From JAJEAD01 sp964420925 (GTDB lineage: Bacteria; Pseudomonadota; Gammaproteobacteria; HK1), in the NCBI GenBank assembly GCA_964420925.1, contig CAYQVB010000102.1, positions 1-64,000 of the forward strand: 64,000 nucleotides of DNA, given 5' to 3'. Shown here piece after piece: positions 7,688 to 16,812 of this stretch. Positions within the stretch are counted from its first letter, which is position 1, and the number at the start of each line of letters is the position of its first letter. Under the pieces are notes generated by a model, which saw only the letters and a list, made by a program, of their open reading frames with translations, was not told the origin of the DNA and ran no database searches. The position numbers were made by a program, and so were the translations under genes.

Positions 7688-9612
7688 AGACCACGTCCAA
7701 GCGCTCTCACGTTCTGCTCGGCATCATCTGCCTGCTGGCAGTGTTCTCACTGACGGCGCACGCGGCGCCCCGGGCGGGCGACCTCGTCGACCTCATCGGA
7801 ACTCGCGTCACCGACGTCAAGGGGCGCCATCACCGGATCGGCGTCTCGGCGGGGAAGGTGCAGCCGGCGGTGCTGGTGTTCCTGGACACCGCCTGTCCGG
7901 TCGCTACCCGCTACGTCCCCGAGCTCAACGAAGTCCAGGACGACGCAGGGACGGCCGGCGTACAGCTCTACGGAGTGCTCTCGAACCCCGACATCTCGTG
8001 GCGGGAAAGCGCCCGCTTCGTGGACGACTTCGGCATCGAGTTCCCCGTCATCCTGGACAGCAGCGGAGATCTGGCCCGGCGTCTCGGTCCCCGGGTGATT
8101 TCGGAGTCCTTCGTCGTCTCCACTGCCGACCGGCTCGTTTACCGGGGCCGGATTGACGATCGCTTTGCTGCGGTGGGCAGACTGCGCACCCGCATCAGCT
8201 CTCACGACTTGCGCCGGGCCATGGAGGCAGTGTCGCGGGGGGACCGGATCGAGCCCCACGAAACGGAGGCAGTCGGGTGCTTTCACTACGCGTGGGATGC
8301 TCCCGGCGCGCCCGGTTCGGCGCTCGAAGAAGTGTCCTACACTCGCCACGTCGCGCCGCTGCTCGAGGCGAACTGCATCGAGTGCCATTCGCCGGGCGGC
8401 ATCGCGCCCTTCTCGCTCGAAGGCTACGAGAACGCGAAGCGCTGGCACCGGATGATCGCCTACATGACCGGCGAGGGCCTCATGCCGCCGTGGCGAGCGG
8501 CGCCGGGATTCGGCGAGTTTCGTGACGCGCGACGCTTGAGCGACCACCAGATTGCGCTGCTTCGAGCATGGTCGGAGGACGGAGCATCGCTCGGTGACCC
8601 GGAAGATGGGATGCCGGCGTCGCTCCGTACCCGTTCCAAGTGGCGTCTGGGCGAGCCGGACCTCGTGCTGCGCATGCCCGAACCCTTCGAGGTGCCGGCC
8701 GACGGCGAGGACATCTACCGGTACTTCGTCATTCCCACCGGTTTCACGGAAGACAAGGTCGTCGTCGCGCTCGATTTCAGCCCGGGCGATCCCAAGGTCG
8801 TGCACCATTCGAACTACCTGCTCGACCTGGCCGGACGCGCTCGGGCGGAAGATTCGAAGGACGACGCGCCGGGATTCTCCGTGTTCGGCACCGGCGGCTT
8901 TCTGGACTACAACGCCTGGGGCATCGGAGGCTGGACGCCGGGGGCGGATCCCTACGTGCTCGACGAGGGGCTGGGCATGTGGCTGCCCCGGGGAGGGGAC
9001 CTGGTCCTGGAGGTGCACTACCACCTGAACGGCAAGGCCACTTCGGACCAGAGCGAGGTGGCCTTCTACTTCGCGAAGGAGCCCGTCAGCGAGTATGTCG
9101 ACGGAGTGGTGATCGGCACCCAGGACCTGGAGATCCCACCGGACGATGGGAACTACTGGCGGCACTTTTCCATGAACGTGCCCTCCGGCATGAGGCTGAC
9201 CGACGTGACCCCGCACATGCACTTTCTCGGCCGGGAGTTCATCTCAATCGCGACCCTGCCCGACGGAAGCGAACGACCGCTCATCCGCATCGCGGACTGG
9301 GACTTCCGGTGGCAGAACACCTTCACCTACCGGGAGCCGGTCCACCTGCCGGCGGGCAGCCGGATCGATACCTGGGTGCGCTACGACAACTCCGCGGACA
9401 ATCCCCAGAACCCGGCGATCGAGCCCGGGACCGTGACCTGGGGTTGGGAGACCACCGACGAGATGAGCGAGCTGTGGATCGGCTTCGTCCCCGACACCCC
9501 CGCGGATCGGGAGCGTATCGTCAGCGCCTCGGAGCGCTCCTGGTACCGGCCGGCGTACGTGAGCGATGCCGAAATCGCCCGACTTCTTTCGCGCATCCGG
9601 AACCTGAATTGA
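7684..9612 (+). CDS. Exported redoxin / heme-motif / copper type II monooxygenase-like fusion protein
   Basis: A 642-residue exported protein with a signal peptide (hydrophobic residues 10-27, cleavage near AHAA). Residues about 30-185 form an AhpC/TSA-type redoxin with one Cys (Cys71 in DTACPVATRY). A single CIECH motif (231-235) is a c-type heme attachment site, followed by LMPPWRA as in planctomycete-type cytochrome segments. The C-terminal half resembles ascorbate-dependent copper monooxygenases (PHM/DBH fold), with candidate ligands His374-His375, His445 and His447, and His511-Met512-His513 (THE 'PHMHFLG' motif). It starts within the stop codon of the TetR gene. The substrate is unknown; oxidation or hydroxylation outside the cytoplasm is inferred. 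The ATG at 7684 is favoured because it gives a proper signal peptide. Confidence 0.75.
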   Translation: MKTTSKRSHVLLGIICLLAVFSLTAHAAPRAGDLVDLIGTRVTDVKGRHHRIGVSAGKVQPAVLVFLDTACPVATRYVPELNEVQDDAGTAGVQLYGVLSNPDISWRESARFVDDFGIEFPVILDSSGDLARRLGPRVISESFVVSTADRLVYRGRIDDRFAAVGRLRTRISSHDLRRAMEAVSRGDRIEPHETEAVGCFHYAWDAPGAPGSALEEVSYTRHVAPLLEANCIECHSPGGIAPFSLEGYENAKRWHRMIAYMTGEGLMPPWRAAPGFGEFRDARRLSDHQIALLRAWSEDGASLGDPEDGMPASLRTRSKWRLGEPDLVLRMPEPFEVPADGEDIYRYFVIPTGFTEDKVVVALDFSPGDPKVVHHSNYLLDLAGRARAEDSKDDAPGFSVFGTGGFLDYNAWGIGGWTPGADPYVLDEGLGMWLPRGGDLVLEVHYHLNGKATSDQSEVAFYFAKEPVSEYVDGVVIGTQDLEIPPDDGNYWRHFSMNVPSGMRLTDVTPHMHFLGREFISIATLPDGSERPLIRIADWDFRWQNTFTYREPVHLPAGSRIDTWVRYDNSADNPQNPAIEPGTVTWGWETTDEMSELWIGFVPDTPADRERIVSASERSWYRPAYVSDAEIARLLSRIRNLN

Positions 9613-9627
9613 CCGCACACATTGCGG

Positions 9628-10383
9628 CTAGTACTGCACCCGCCTGGTGAGCCCTCCATCGACCACCAGGTTGGTGCCGGTGATGAAGCTCGCGGCCGGG
9701 CTCGCGAGGAACGCCGCCGCGTTGGCGACCTCCTCCGGCCGGCCCATGCGGCCCATGGGATTGCGCTCGAGCGCGATGCGGAACGCTTCGGGGGCTTCGC
9801 GCTTGCGTCGACCCCAGGTGCCGTCCTCGAAGTAGATGGTGCCGGGCGAGACGGTATTGGCCCGGATTCCCTTCGGCGCGAGGTTGGTGGCGAGGATCGA
9901 GGTGTGGTTGACGAGCGCCGCCTTCACCGACGCGTAGGGTCGCACGCCGAAGAACTCCTCCACCGCCGCGGTGGTCGCGATCACCACGATGGCGGCAGCC
10001 GCCGACTTCTCGAGCCACGGCATGGCCGCGTCGATGGCGCGCACGGTGCCCATGATGTCGATGTCGAAACCCCGCCGCCAGCCTTCCTCGCCGAGCGTGC
10101 CGCCCATGGCGCTGACGTTGGGAATGACGATGTCGAGACCCCCCATCGCCTGCGCCGCCTCCTCCACCCACGCCTTCAGCGCGTCACCGTCGGCGACATC
10201 CACCGTGGCGCCGTGGGCGCGGCCGGTCCCGAGCCCATCGACCAGCGCCGACACCGCGACAGGGTCGCGCGCACAGAAGGCGACCTCGGCGCCTTCGGCC
10301 GCCAGCCGCTCGACGATCGCCCGCCCGATGCCGCGGGTTCCGCCGGTCACCAGTGCTTTCAGTCCGTCAAGGCCGAGATCCAT
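9628..10383 (-). CDS. SDR-family NAD(P)-dependent oxidoreductase
   Basis: A 251-residue classical short-chain dehydrogenase/reductase. It has the Rossmann motif VTGGTRGIGRA near the N-terminus, an Asn-containing VIPNVSAMGG segment and the catalytic YASVK pair in VRPYASVKAAL. The position usually held by serine in the catalytic triad reads ATTAAV, that is Thr, which some family members tolerate. The C-terminal FITGTNLVVDGGLTRRVQY is the usual end. It lies 39 bp after a Rieske oxygenase on the same strand and probably forms a two-gene operon with it, oxidising the oxygenase product. The substrate is not identifiable. Confidence 0.85.
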   Translation of the reverse strand: MDLGLDGLKALVTGGTRGIGRAIVERLAAEGAEVAFCARDPVAVSALVDGLGTGRAHGATVDVADGDALKAWVEEAAQAMGGLDIVIPNVSAMGGTLGEEGWRRGFDIDIMGTVRAIDAAMPWLEKSAAAAIVVIATTAAVEEFFGVRPYASVKAALVNHTSILATNLAPKGIRANTVSPGTIYFEDGTWGRRKREAPEAFRIALERNPMGRMGRPEEVANAAAFLASPAASFITGTNLVVDGGLTRRVQY

Positions 10384-10422
10384 CGTTTTCCTCCCGTTAC
10401 TTGCCGCCGGTTCCCCGGTCCC

Positions 10423-11769
10423 TCAGTCCTGGTAGGACCGTTCCAGCTCGACCAGCCTCGCTTCGGCCTGCCGGCGCCGCTCCGACTCCGGCAGGTGACC
10501 GGTATCGACGTAGATGGCCATCACCTCGCTCGCCACCTTGGCGACCAACGCCTCGTCTTCATCGCCCTGCGAGCGCGGGATCCGCAGCACCGAGTCGCCC
10601 GCACAGGTCGGGATCGGCCCGTTCGCGCCATCGGCCGGCTGGACCGGCTCGGAGCCCTCGGCGAGTGCGCGCACCAGCGACTTGAAGCGCCGGCGAAACA
10701 GCGCGACCCCCTTGTCGGTCGTGCCGAGATGCTCATTGGTGCGAAGGTAAATCGGGCCCTGGCTGCCCGCCGCCTCGACGTCGGAGGGCTCGCGCTGGCG
10801 TTCTTCGTAAGTGCGGTCCAGCCGGGCGCCGGCCTCCATCACCTCGAGATTGTCGGGGCGCGAGTACTCTTCGTGATAGGGATCGCTGTGCTCGTTGAAG
10901 TGGCCGAGCACGAACACCCGGGTGTTGAAATCATCGAGCGGCACCAGCCAGCGTGAATAGCTGCCCCGCCCGAAGTAGCGAGGGTGTTTGCCCTCCATGC
11001 TGAAGATTGCCCCCGCCTGCGTGAAGTTGGGAAACACGATGTCCTCGAGGCCGACCCAGATGTAGTCCTCCACCCGGCGGCTGTAGGTGTAGCGGTAACC
11101 GATCGGCGTCTCCACGTACTCCATCTGCGGCAGCACACCCCAACTGTCGTAGAACTGGGCATTGCCCGGAATGATGGTGTGCAGGTACACGGTGTGGGCC
11201 ATGTCGAAGTTGTTCTCGACCAGGTGAAACCAGTTGGTCTCGAAGTGGTGCCCGGCATTCACGAAGACGGTGTCGGAGGTGACGAAGGTGTCGTAGATCG
11301 GGAACTCGGGCTGACGATCCGGCGGTCCCAGGTACGCGAATACCAGGCCCCGGCACTCGCGGACCGGGTAGGCGCCGAGCTTCGCTCGCTTCCGGATGGG
11401 GCTGTTGGACGGCTCGAGCGGGGTTTCGAGCAGGGTGCCGTCGACGCCGTACAGCCAGCCGTGATAGCAGCAGCGCAGTCCCGACTCCTCGATGCGCCCG
11501 TATTCGAGGGAAGTGCCCCGGTGCAGGCAGTGGCGATGCAGCAGGCCGAGCGCGCGGTCCGGCCGGCGGAACAGCACGAGGTCCTCGCCGAGCACGCGGA
11601 CCGGGAGCGGGCGCTTGTCGACCTCGGCGCTCAGCGCGACCGGTTGCCAGTAGCGACGCATGAGCTCGCCGCAAGGCGTTCTCGGCCCCACCCGGGTCAC
11701 CTCGGTATCCTCGACGCCCAAGGGGATGTCCGCGTGGTAGTAGCCCGTGAACTGGGGTTGGGTCGACAT
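10423..11769 (-). CDS. Rieske non-heme iron aromatic-ring-hydroxylating oxygenase, alpha subunit
   Basis: 448 residues from the ATG at 11769. The N-terminal Rieske [2Fe-2S] site is intact: Cys81-Leu-His83 and Cys100-x-x-His103 (CCYHGW). The catalytic mononuclear iron motif NNFDMAHTVYLH follows around residue 185-200. The architecture resembles phthalate dioxygenase/VanA-like monomeric-type oxygenases (RRYWQPVALSAEV start). These enzymes hydroxylate or O-/N-demethylate organic substrates using electrons from a reductase, and no reductase gene is adjacent. The downstream SDR may process the product. The upstream side is a repeat-filled gap before the divergent TauD gene. Confidence 0.85.
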   Translation of the reverse strand: MSTQPQFTGYYHADIPLGVEDTEVTRVGPRTPCGELMRRYWQPVALSAEVDKRPLPVRVLGEDLVLFRRPDRALGLLHRHCLHRGTSLEYGRIEESGLRCCYHGWLYGVDGTLLETPLEPSNSPIRKRAKLGAYPVRECRGLVFAYLGPPDRQPEFPIYDTFVTSDTVFVNAGHHFETNWFHLVENNFDMAHTVYLHTIIPGNAQFYDSWGVLPQMEYVETPIGYRYTYSRRVEDYIWVGLEDIVFPNFTQAGAIFSMEGKHPRYFGRGSYSRWLVPLDDFNTRVFVLGHFNEHSDPYHEEYSRPDNLEVMEAGARLDRTYEERQREPSDVEAAGSQGPIYLRTNEHLGTTDKGVALFRRRFKSLVRALAEGSEPVQPADGANGPIPTCAGDSVLRIPRSQGDEDEALVAKVASEVMAIYVDTGHLPESERRRQAEARLVELERSYQD

Positions 11770-11940
11770 CGACGCTTCTCCTGGCCCGCCTGCCTGGCGA
11801 GTGTGTGCGAGATTCCGCCGCGAGGTAAAGCGAATTTGCGTCTCCGTGGACGGCATCCCGGTCATGACTCGAGGGGGCGCGCTGCGCGTGAGCAGGGGAG
11901 GGGCATTTCGCAGCTCCAGGGAACTTGTCGTGACCCACTG

Positions 11941-12110
11941 TTCGGGTGGATTCCCGCGCATCAAGAGAATGACGGGAGGTGGTCTCCGATGTGGTTTCCA
12001 TCATTCCCGCGGAAGCGGGAATCCACGTGTGGTGGGGATTTTCCAAACAAGCGGGAATCCACCCGAACAGTGTAGTTCGCATTGGAAGCACCGGTTCGGC
12101 CGGCGTGAAA
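11941..12110. repeat. dRS3-like intergenic inverted repeat, copy 1 (composite)
   Basis: The core ATTCCCGC/GCGGGAAT palindrome is at 12003-12022. It is followed by a GTGGGGATTTTCCAAACAAG segment and another GCGGGAATCCACCCGA arm ending near 12067, then a tail (about 12069-12110) related to the flank of the copy at 15.1 kb. A degenerate GGTGGATTCCCGCGC arm starts at 11945. It fills most of the 452-bp gap between the divergent Rieske and TauD genes. Similar composites occur near 27.4 and 35.9 kb. Confidence 0.75.
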
Positions 12111-12221
12111 TGCATCTGGGTTCACAGGGCAGGGAACCTTGTGCCGGCGGGCTTCGCGGAGCGATGATTGCGAAGGTCAATGGGAAAGCCGTCCGGCGGC
12201 TCATCAGGAAGGTCAATCGAA

Positions 12222-13058
12222 GTGAGCTATCAACACATCGAGGTCAGCCCGCTCGCCGGGGCGCTGGGAGCGGAGGTCAGTGGTCCGGATCTCTCCCGGC
12301 CCCTGCCATCGGAGGTTCGCGGAGAGGTGCTCGATGCGCTTCACCGGTACCTGGTGATCTTCTTCCGGGATCAGGAGCTCGACTGCGCGCAGCACCACGC
12401 GTTCGCCGGCAATTTCGGCCCGCCCATCCCGCACCCCTTCACCAAGGGGCTCGACGAGTGGCCGGAAACCATCGAGATCATCCGGTCCCCGGGGGAGCCC
12501 TACAACTGGGACAGCAAGTTCCACTCCGATCTCATGTTCCTGGAGGAGCCGCCGATGGGCGCGAGCCTCTACGCGCTCGAAATCCCTCCATTTGGCGGCG
12601 ATACCGTGTTCGTGAACATGTACCTCGCCTACGAGACCCTGTCGGAAGGATTGAAGAAAGTGCTCTGCGGCCTCCGGGGAGTGAACGAGTCGGGGTCCCC
12701 GGCCAACTACTCGACTCCGGGGGCGATGTCCGGGAAGGAGGGCCAGCCCATGGCCGCTTCGCATCCGGTGGTGCGCACGCACCCCGTTACCGGCCGCAAG
12801 TCACTGTTCGTGAGCCCGGGGTTCACTCGTCGCTTCGAGGGCATGACGGACGAGGAGAGCCGGCCGCTCATCGACTTCCTGTGCGAGCATGCTCTGCGGC
12901 CCGAGTTCACCTGCCGCTTCCGCTGGTCTCCGGGCGCGATTGCGGTATGGGACAACCGGGTGAGCCTGCATCGCGCCGTGCCGGATTTCTTCGGCGAGGT
13001 CGACAAACATCGCCGGGTGATGCACCGGGTCACCATCGGAGGCGACCGCCCGGTCTGA
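12222..13058 (+). CDS. TauD/TfdA-family Fe(II)/2-oxoglutarate-dependent dioxygenase
   Basis: A 278-residue non-heme iron dioxygenase. The facial triad is visible: His101 and Asp103 in KFHSDLMF and the distal His near residue 250 in RVSLHRAV. The C-terminal arginine expected for 2-oxoglutarate binding is likely in KHRRVMHRVTIGG. The family hydroxylates sulfonates, aryloxy acids, carnitine precursors and others; the substrate is not determined. The GTG start at 12222 is chosen because AGGAAGG lies 9 bases upstream and the protein then begins with YQHIEVSPLAGALGAEVSG, the usual family start. It is preceded by a repeat element. Confidence 0.85.
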   Translation: MSYQHIEVSPLAGALGAEVSGPDLSRPLPSEVRGEVLDALHRYLVIFFRDQELDCAQHHAFAGNFGPPIPHPFTKGLDEWPETIEIIRSPGEPYNWDSKFHSDLMFLEEPPMGASLYALEIPPFGGDTVFVNMYLAYETLSEGLKKVLCGLRGVNESGSPANYSTPGAMSGKEGQPMAASHPVVRTHPVTGRKSLFVSPGFTRRFEGMTDEESRPLIDFLCEHALRPEFTCRFRWSPGAIAVWDNRVSLHRAVPDFFGEVDKHRRVMHRVTIGGDRPV

Positions 13059-13277
13059 GGCGAAGTGGTGCACTTGGAGACGGCCTTCGGTGCTCCTTCC
13101 GCCCGGGCTTTCGACATGGAGAGCGCCGGCTGCGCTCGCCGGCAGGGGCGCAGCCCGGACAGGATTCCACCGCCCACGGAGTCGGTGAGCAATGCACCAT
13201 ATCCACGGACCACCGTCCGCACGGTTCAAATCAGCCGGGCTTGAACGCTCGGCCATCCACACATGAGGAGAAGTGAA

Positions 13278-14864
13278 GTGAAGCGACTCGACGAGTTGAA
13301 GAAGCAGGTATCGGAAGGCGCCTTGAGCCGGCGCGAGTTCATGCAACGCGCCGCGGCGCTCGGAGTGGTGGCGGGGACTTCGTCCGCGCTGTTCTCCTCC
13401 GCCGCACAGGCGTCGACTCCGAAGCGCGGCGGCCATCTCCGCGTCGGCTGGACCGGCGGATCGACCACCGACTCGCTCGATCCCATCCACCTCACGAGCA
13501 CCTTCACCGGCATGCTCTTCTACAACATCGGCAGCCAGCTCACCGAGATTACGTCGGACGGGCAGCTCGGTCCGGAGCTGGCCGAGTCCTGGGAGGCGAA
13601 CCAGGGCGCGACGGAGTGGACCTTCAACCTTCGCCAGGGGGTCGAGTTCCACAACGGCAAGACCCTGGACGCCGACGACGTCATCGCCTCCATCGACCGC
13701 CAGCGCGGAGAGGACTCGCAGTCCGCCACCAAGTCCATCGCCGAGACGATCACGGAGATGCGCAAGGACGGGCCGAACCGCGTGATCTTCACGCTGCAGG
13801 AGGGCAATGCGGACTTTCCCGTTTCGCTTTCCGCCCAGACCTTCTACATCCTCCCGGCCGTGGACGGCCAGGTGCAGCCCGGCATCGGCACCGGGGGGTA
13901 CATGCTCGAGTCCTGGGATCCTGGAGTGCGGGGGTCGCTCAAGCGCCACCCGAACTTCTTCCGGGAGGATCGCGCCTTTTTCGACTCGGTCGAAATCACT
14001 GTGGTCGCCGACTCCACCAGCCGCCAGACCGGACTGGTCACGGGAGAGTTCGACATCATCGACGACGTGCCGCCGATCACTGCCAACCTGCTCGCCAAGA
14101 AGGCGGGCGTCGAGGTGCTGAACACCCCCGGCCTCAAGCACTACACCTTCCCCATGCGCCTGGACATGGCGCCCTTCATGGACAACAACGATCTGCGCCT
14201 CGCGCTCAAGTACGCCTTCGACCGCGAGGACGCGCTGGATCGATGGCTGCAAGGGTACGGCGCGCTCGGCAACGACCATCCGATCTCGCCCGCCAACCGC
14301 TTCTACAATCCGGATATTCCGCAGCGCGAGTACGACCCCGACAAGGCGAAGTTCCATCTCAAGAAGGCGGGCATGGAGGGCTTCAGCCACGAGCTGAGCG
14401 GCTCGGACTTCTATGCCGGGTGCATGGACCTGATCCTGCTGTACAAGGAGCACGCGGCGAAGGCGGGCGTCGAGATCATCCCCAACCGGATGCCGACCGA
14501 CGGCTACTGGTCCGACGTGTGGCTCAAGCACCCCTGGAGCGCTTCCTTCTGGAGCGGCCGGCCCACCGAGGACTGGATGTTCACGCAGGCCTACTCCGCC
14601 GAGTCCAACTGGAACGAGACCTACTGGAAGCACGAGCGCTTCAATATGCTGCTCAGAGAGGCCCGGGCGGAGCTCGATGAGGCCAAGCGACGCGACATGT
14701 ACGGGGAGATGCAGCGCATCTGCCGCGACGAGGGCGGGGCGGTCATCCCCCTCTTCGCAAGCTGGATCAGCGCGCACTCCGACAAGATCGCGGTTCCCGA
14801 CGCGGTGGCGGGCAACTGGGCGATGGACGGCTACAAGTACCTCCAGCGCTGGTGGTTCGCCTGA
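13278..14864 (+). CDS. ABC transporter substrate-binding protein, family 5, Tat-exported (paralogue group)
   Basis: 528 residues from a GTG start. The start is set by GAGGAG at 13265-13270, 7 bases upstream, and by alignment with the paralogue at 5210 (KRLDELKKQVSEG versus KKLEDLQRRLSEG); an ATG at 13263 overlaps the ribosome binding site itself. The Tat motif SRREFMQRAA is followed by an Ala-rich stretch ending AAQAS. Characteristic segments are GVEFHNGKTLDADDVIASI, GTGGYMLESWDPGVRG, LALKYAFDREDAL and a final RWWFA. No transporter membrane or ATPase genes are adjacent. A long perfect hairpin follows the stop. The ligand is unknown. Confidence 0.87.
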   Translation: MKRLDELKKQVSEGALSRREFMQRAAALGVVAGTSSALFSSAAQASTPKRGGHLRVGWTGGSTTDSLDPIHLTSTFTGMLFYNIGSQLTEITSDGQLGPELAESWEANQGATEWTFNLRQGVEFHNGKTLDADDVIASIDRQRGEDSQSATKSIAETITEMRKDGPNRVIFTLQEGNADFPVSLSAQTFYILPAVDGQVQPGIGTGGYMLESWDPGVRGSLKRHPNFFREDRAFFDSVEITVVADSTSRQTGLVTGEFDIIDDVPPITANLLAKKAGVEVLNTPGLKHYTFPMRLDMAPFMDNNDLRLALKYAFDREDALDRWLQGYGALGNDHPISPANRFYNPDIPQREYDPDKAKFHLKKAGMEGFSHELSGSDFYAGCMDLILLYKEHAAKAGVEIIPNRMPTDGYWSDVWLKHPWSASFWSGRPTEDWMFTQAYSAESNWNETYWKHERFNMLLREARAELDEAKRRDMYGEMQRICRDEGGAVIPLFASWISAHSDKIAVPDAVAGNWAMDGYKYLQRWWFA

Positions 14865-14885
14865 GCGTTCGCCGAGCGGCATGAA

Positions 14886-14925
14886 CCGGAGCAGGCCGCC
14901 TCCGCCCGGAGACGGCCTGCTCCGG
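14886..14925 (+). terminator. 13-bp perfect hairpin after the binding protein gene
   Basis: CCGGAGCAGGCCG (14886-14898) is the exact reverse complement of 14913-14925, with a 14-base loop, starting 22 bases after the stop codon. There is no T-run. It is the strongest terminator-like structure in this part of the window. Confidence 0.6.
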
Positions 14926-15044
14926 CAACGGCATGCCATTCGAGGCCCGCGTGCGCACACGCGAAGCGATGGTGTGGCGCGTCCGATGCCGCCAGGCGAG
15001 GAGGTGGGAGAGGAGACGCGGCGTGGCCCAGCGCCGCTTCAAGC

Positions 15045-15130
15045 TGACCGAACCTGTGCTCCCAACGCGAGCTGTACGGTCTCGGGTGGATTCCCGTGGT
15101 CAGCGGGAATCCACGCAAGAGCAAGTGGCA
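15045..15130. repeat. dRS3-like intergenic inverted repeat, copy 2
   Basis: An 11-bp perfect inverted repeat, GTGGATTCCCG (15086-15096) and CGGGAATCCAC (15104-15114), lies in the gap between the convergent binding protein and aldo/keto reductase genes. The flank at about 15045-15085, read in reverse, resembles the tail of the copy at 12.0 kb (GTTGGGAGCACAGGTTCGGT against ATTGGAAGCACCGGTTCGGC), so the repeat unit is larger than the palindrome. Confidence 0.75.
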
Positions 15131-15167
15131 ACGGACCTTTGCGGGCGTCCCGGAAGTGAGCGCCCGC

Positions 15168-16172
15168 TCAATGTGCGTCGCGGCGCTCGGGATGTCGCTC
15201 GCGCTGCGGAAGCTCGCCCCACGGCCCGGTGAATCCGGGCGTCGAGGGCTGCCCGGGGGGGACCACGGTCGAGACGAAGGCTTCGTCCTCCTCGTCGAGG
15301 CGCTGCTCGACCGCGCGCAGGTAGTCCGCCCACTGGGGTGCGGTGCGCGGCCCCGCAATCGCGCTCGTCACGTCGGCGTGGTCGACGGTCCAGCGGGTCG
15401 CGAAGTGGGCCGGGGCCATGCCTCGCCCTTCGGCGTAATCCGCGATGCGCCGCGCCGCATCGAACGAGGCGTCGTGAAACTCGACCTCGGAGTAACGGGT
15501 GTCGCCTCTCGTTCCGCGCGCGTCTTTCCCGGCCGCGCCACGGTACTTGCCGGTCAGCAGGCCCCCGGCGAGGGGGCTGTAGACCGCCGCCCCGATTCCG
15601 AAGTGGCGGGCGGCGGGAAAGACTTCGACTTCGGCGACCCGGTTCAGGATGTTGTAGTAGGGCTGGCAGACGACCGGCTGCGGCACCTCGAGGCGCCGGC
15701 AGCGGTGGACCATGTCCGCCATCTCCCAGCCCGCAAAGTTGCTGATGCCGAAGTGGCGCACCTTGCCCCCCGCGATGAGCTCGCCGAGGGTCTCCAGCGT
15801 CTCGTCGATCTCGGTCTCAGGATCGGGCTGGTGCAGGTAGTAGATGTCCACGCAGTCCATCTGGAGGCGTTGGCGGCTCCCCTCGATCGCCGCCATCATG
15901 GACGACCGGGCGAGTCTGCCCGTCCCACTGCTCGCCCCCCCGACCTTGGTCGCCACCACCCATCGTTCCCGATCGCCTGCGAGCGCGGCACCCACGATGC
16001 GCTCCGATTCGCCGCCCGCGTACACGTCGGCGGTGTCGATGAAGTTGACGCCGGCCTCGCGCGCGGACGCGATGATGCGCAGCGCCTCTTCACGTGGCGT
16101 GTGTCCTCCGAACATCCAGGCCCCGAGGCAGAGGGCGGATACTTCGAGATCGGCGAGGCGGCGGTACTCCAT
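15168..16172 (-). CDS. Aldo/keto reductase
   Basis: A 334-residue (alpha/beta)8-barrel NADPH-dependent reductase of the voltage-gated K-channel beta/AKR7-like branch. The catalytic tetrad is present: Asp46 and Tyr51 (NFIDTADVY), Lys76 (VVATKVGG) and His114 (YYLHQPD). GISNFAGW and YSPLAGGLLTGKY are further hallmarks. The ATG at 16172 is preferred over the one two codons upstream (16178) because GGGAG then has a 9-base spacing. It diverges from the VOC protein gene with about 130 bp between. The substrate is unknown; carbonyl detoxification or sugar metabolism is possible. Confidence 0.87.
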   Translation of the reverse strand: MEYRRLADLEVSALCLGAWMFGGHTPREEALRIIASAREAGVNFIDTADVYAGGESERIVGAALAGDRERWVVATKVGGASSGTGRLARSSMMAAIEGSRQRLQMDCVDIYYLHQPDPETEIDETLETLGELIAGGKVRHFGISNFAGWEMADMVHRCRRLEVPQPVVCQPYYNILNRVAEVEVFPAARHFGIGAAVYSPLAGGLLTGKYRGAAGKDARGTRGDTRYSEVEFHDASFDAARRIADYAEGRGMAPAHFATRWTVDHADVTSAIAGPRTAPQWADYLRAVEQRLDEEDEAFVSTVVPPGQPSTPGFTGPWGELPQRERHPERRDAH

Positions 16173-16304
16173 CGTCATCGTCTCCCTGCTGTCCGCTGCG
16201 TATCCTCCCGGTCGGAGCCGCCGTTTACAATCCGCCCGGCACTCGGGGGGCGAATTCGACGGCCGGTTCGCCTCTCGAGCGCCCCAACACGGAGGACCAG
16301 CGGC

Positions 16305-16754
16305 ATGCTCGGCATCGAAAAAGTGGACCACGTAGGGATTCGGGTCACGGATCCCGCCGTCTCCATCGCCTTCTACGAAGGACTCGGATTCAAGACCCTC
16401 TCCAACACGGGCTTCTACCAGGGTCACCCGATCATCATGCAGCACCCGTCGGGGGTTGTGCTCAACCTCCTCGGTCCCGGCAACATGCCGAACGACAAGA
16501 ATGTCCTCATGGACATCGACGAGAAGTACCCCGGCATCACTCACGTGTCGTTCAAGGTCGCCTCCATGGAGGCCACCCGGCGCTTCCTCGAAGAGAAGGG
16601 CATCCCGCTGAGCGGTCAGTTCTCGTTCAAGGGCATGCACGCGGTCTTCATTCGCGACCCGGACCGCAATGTCATCGAGCTCGACGCCTACGCCGGGGAG
16701 GAGCCCGAGACCCGCGGCGGCGGGCAGTCCGCCGGCTACGAAGCGCACCCGTGA
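16305..16754 (+). CDS. VOC-family (glyoxalase/bleomycin resistance/dioxygenase fold) protein
   Basis: A 149-residue protein with two beta-alpha-beta-beta-beta modules of the vicinal oxygen chelate superfamily. It starts EKVDHVGIRVTDPAVSIAFYEGLGF; the second module begins ITHVSFKVASMEAT and ends FIRDPDRNVIELDAY. Metal-ligand candidates are His9, the His of ITHVSF and the Glu of NVIELD, as in metal-dependent lyases or dioxygenases. GGAGGA lies 8 bases before the ATG. The next gene, a GNAT protein, starts 58 bp downstream. The reaction cannot be specified. Confidence 0.82.
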   Translation: MLGIEKVDHVGIRVTDPAVSIAFYEGLGFKTLSNTGFYQGHPIIMQHPSGVVLNLLGPGNMPNDKNVLMDIDEKYPGITHVSFKVASMEATRRFLEEKGIPLSGQFSFKGMHAVFIRDPDRNVIELDAYAGEEPETRGGGQSAGYEAHP

Positions 16755-16812
16755 CCTCTGCCGTCCCGGAAGCTTCCGCACCCGAGTTCGTTCGGGCGGG
16801 AGACGGTGTCCG

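Noticed and set aside
11941..12110. A possible CRISPR array made of the ATTCCCGC palindromes
   Set aside because: The palindromes are not evenly spaced, there are no uniform spacers, copies lie in separate gaps, and no cas gene was found. They fit a dispersed intergenic repeat.
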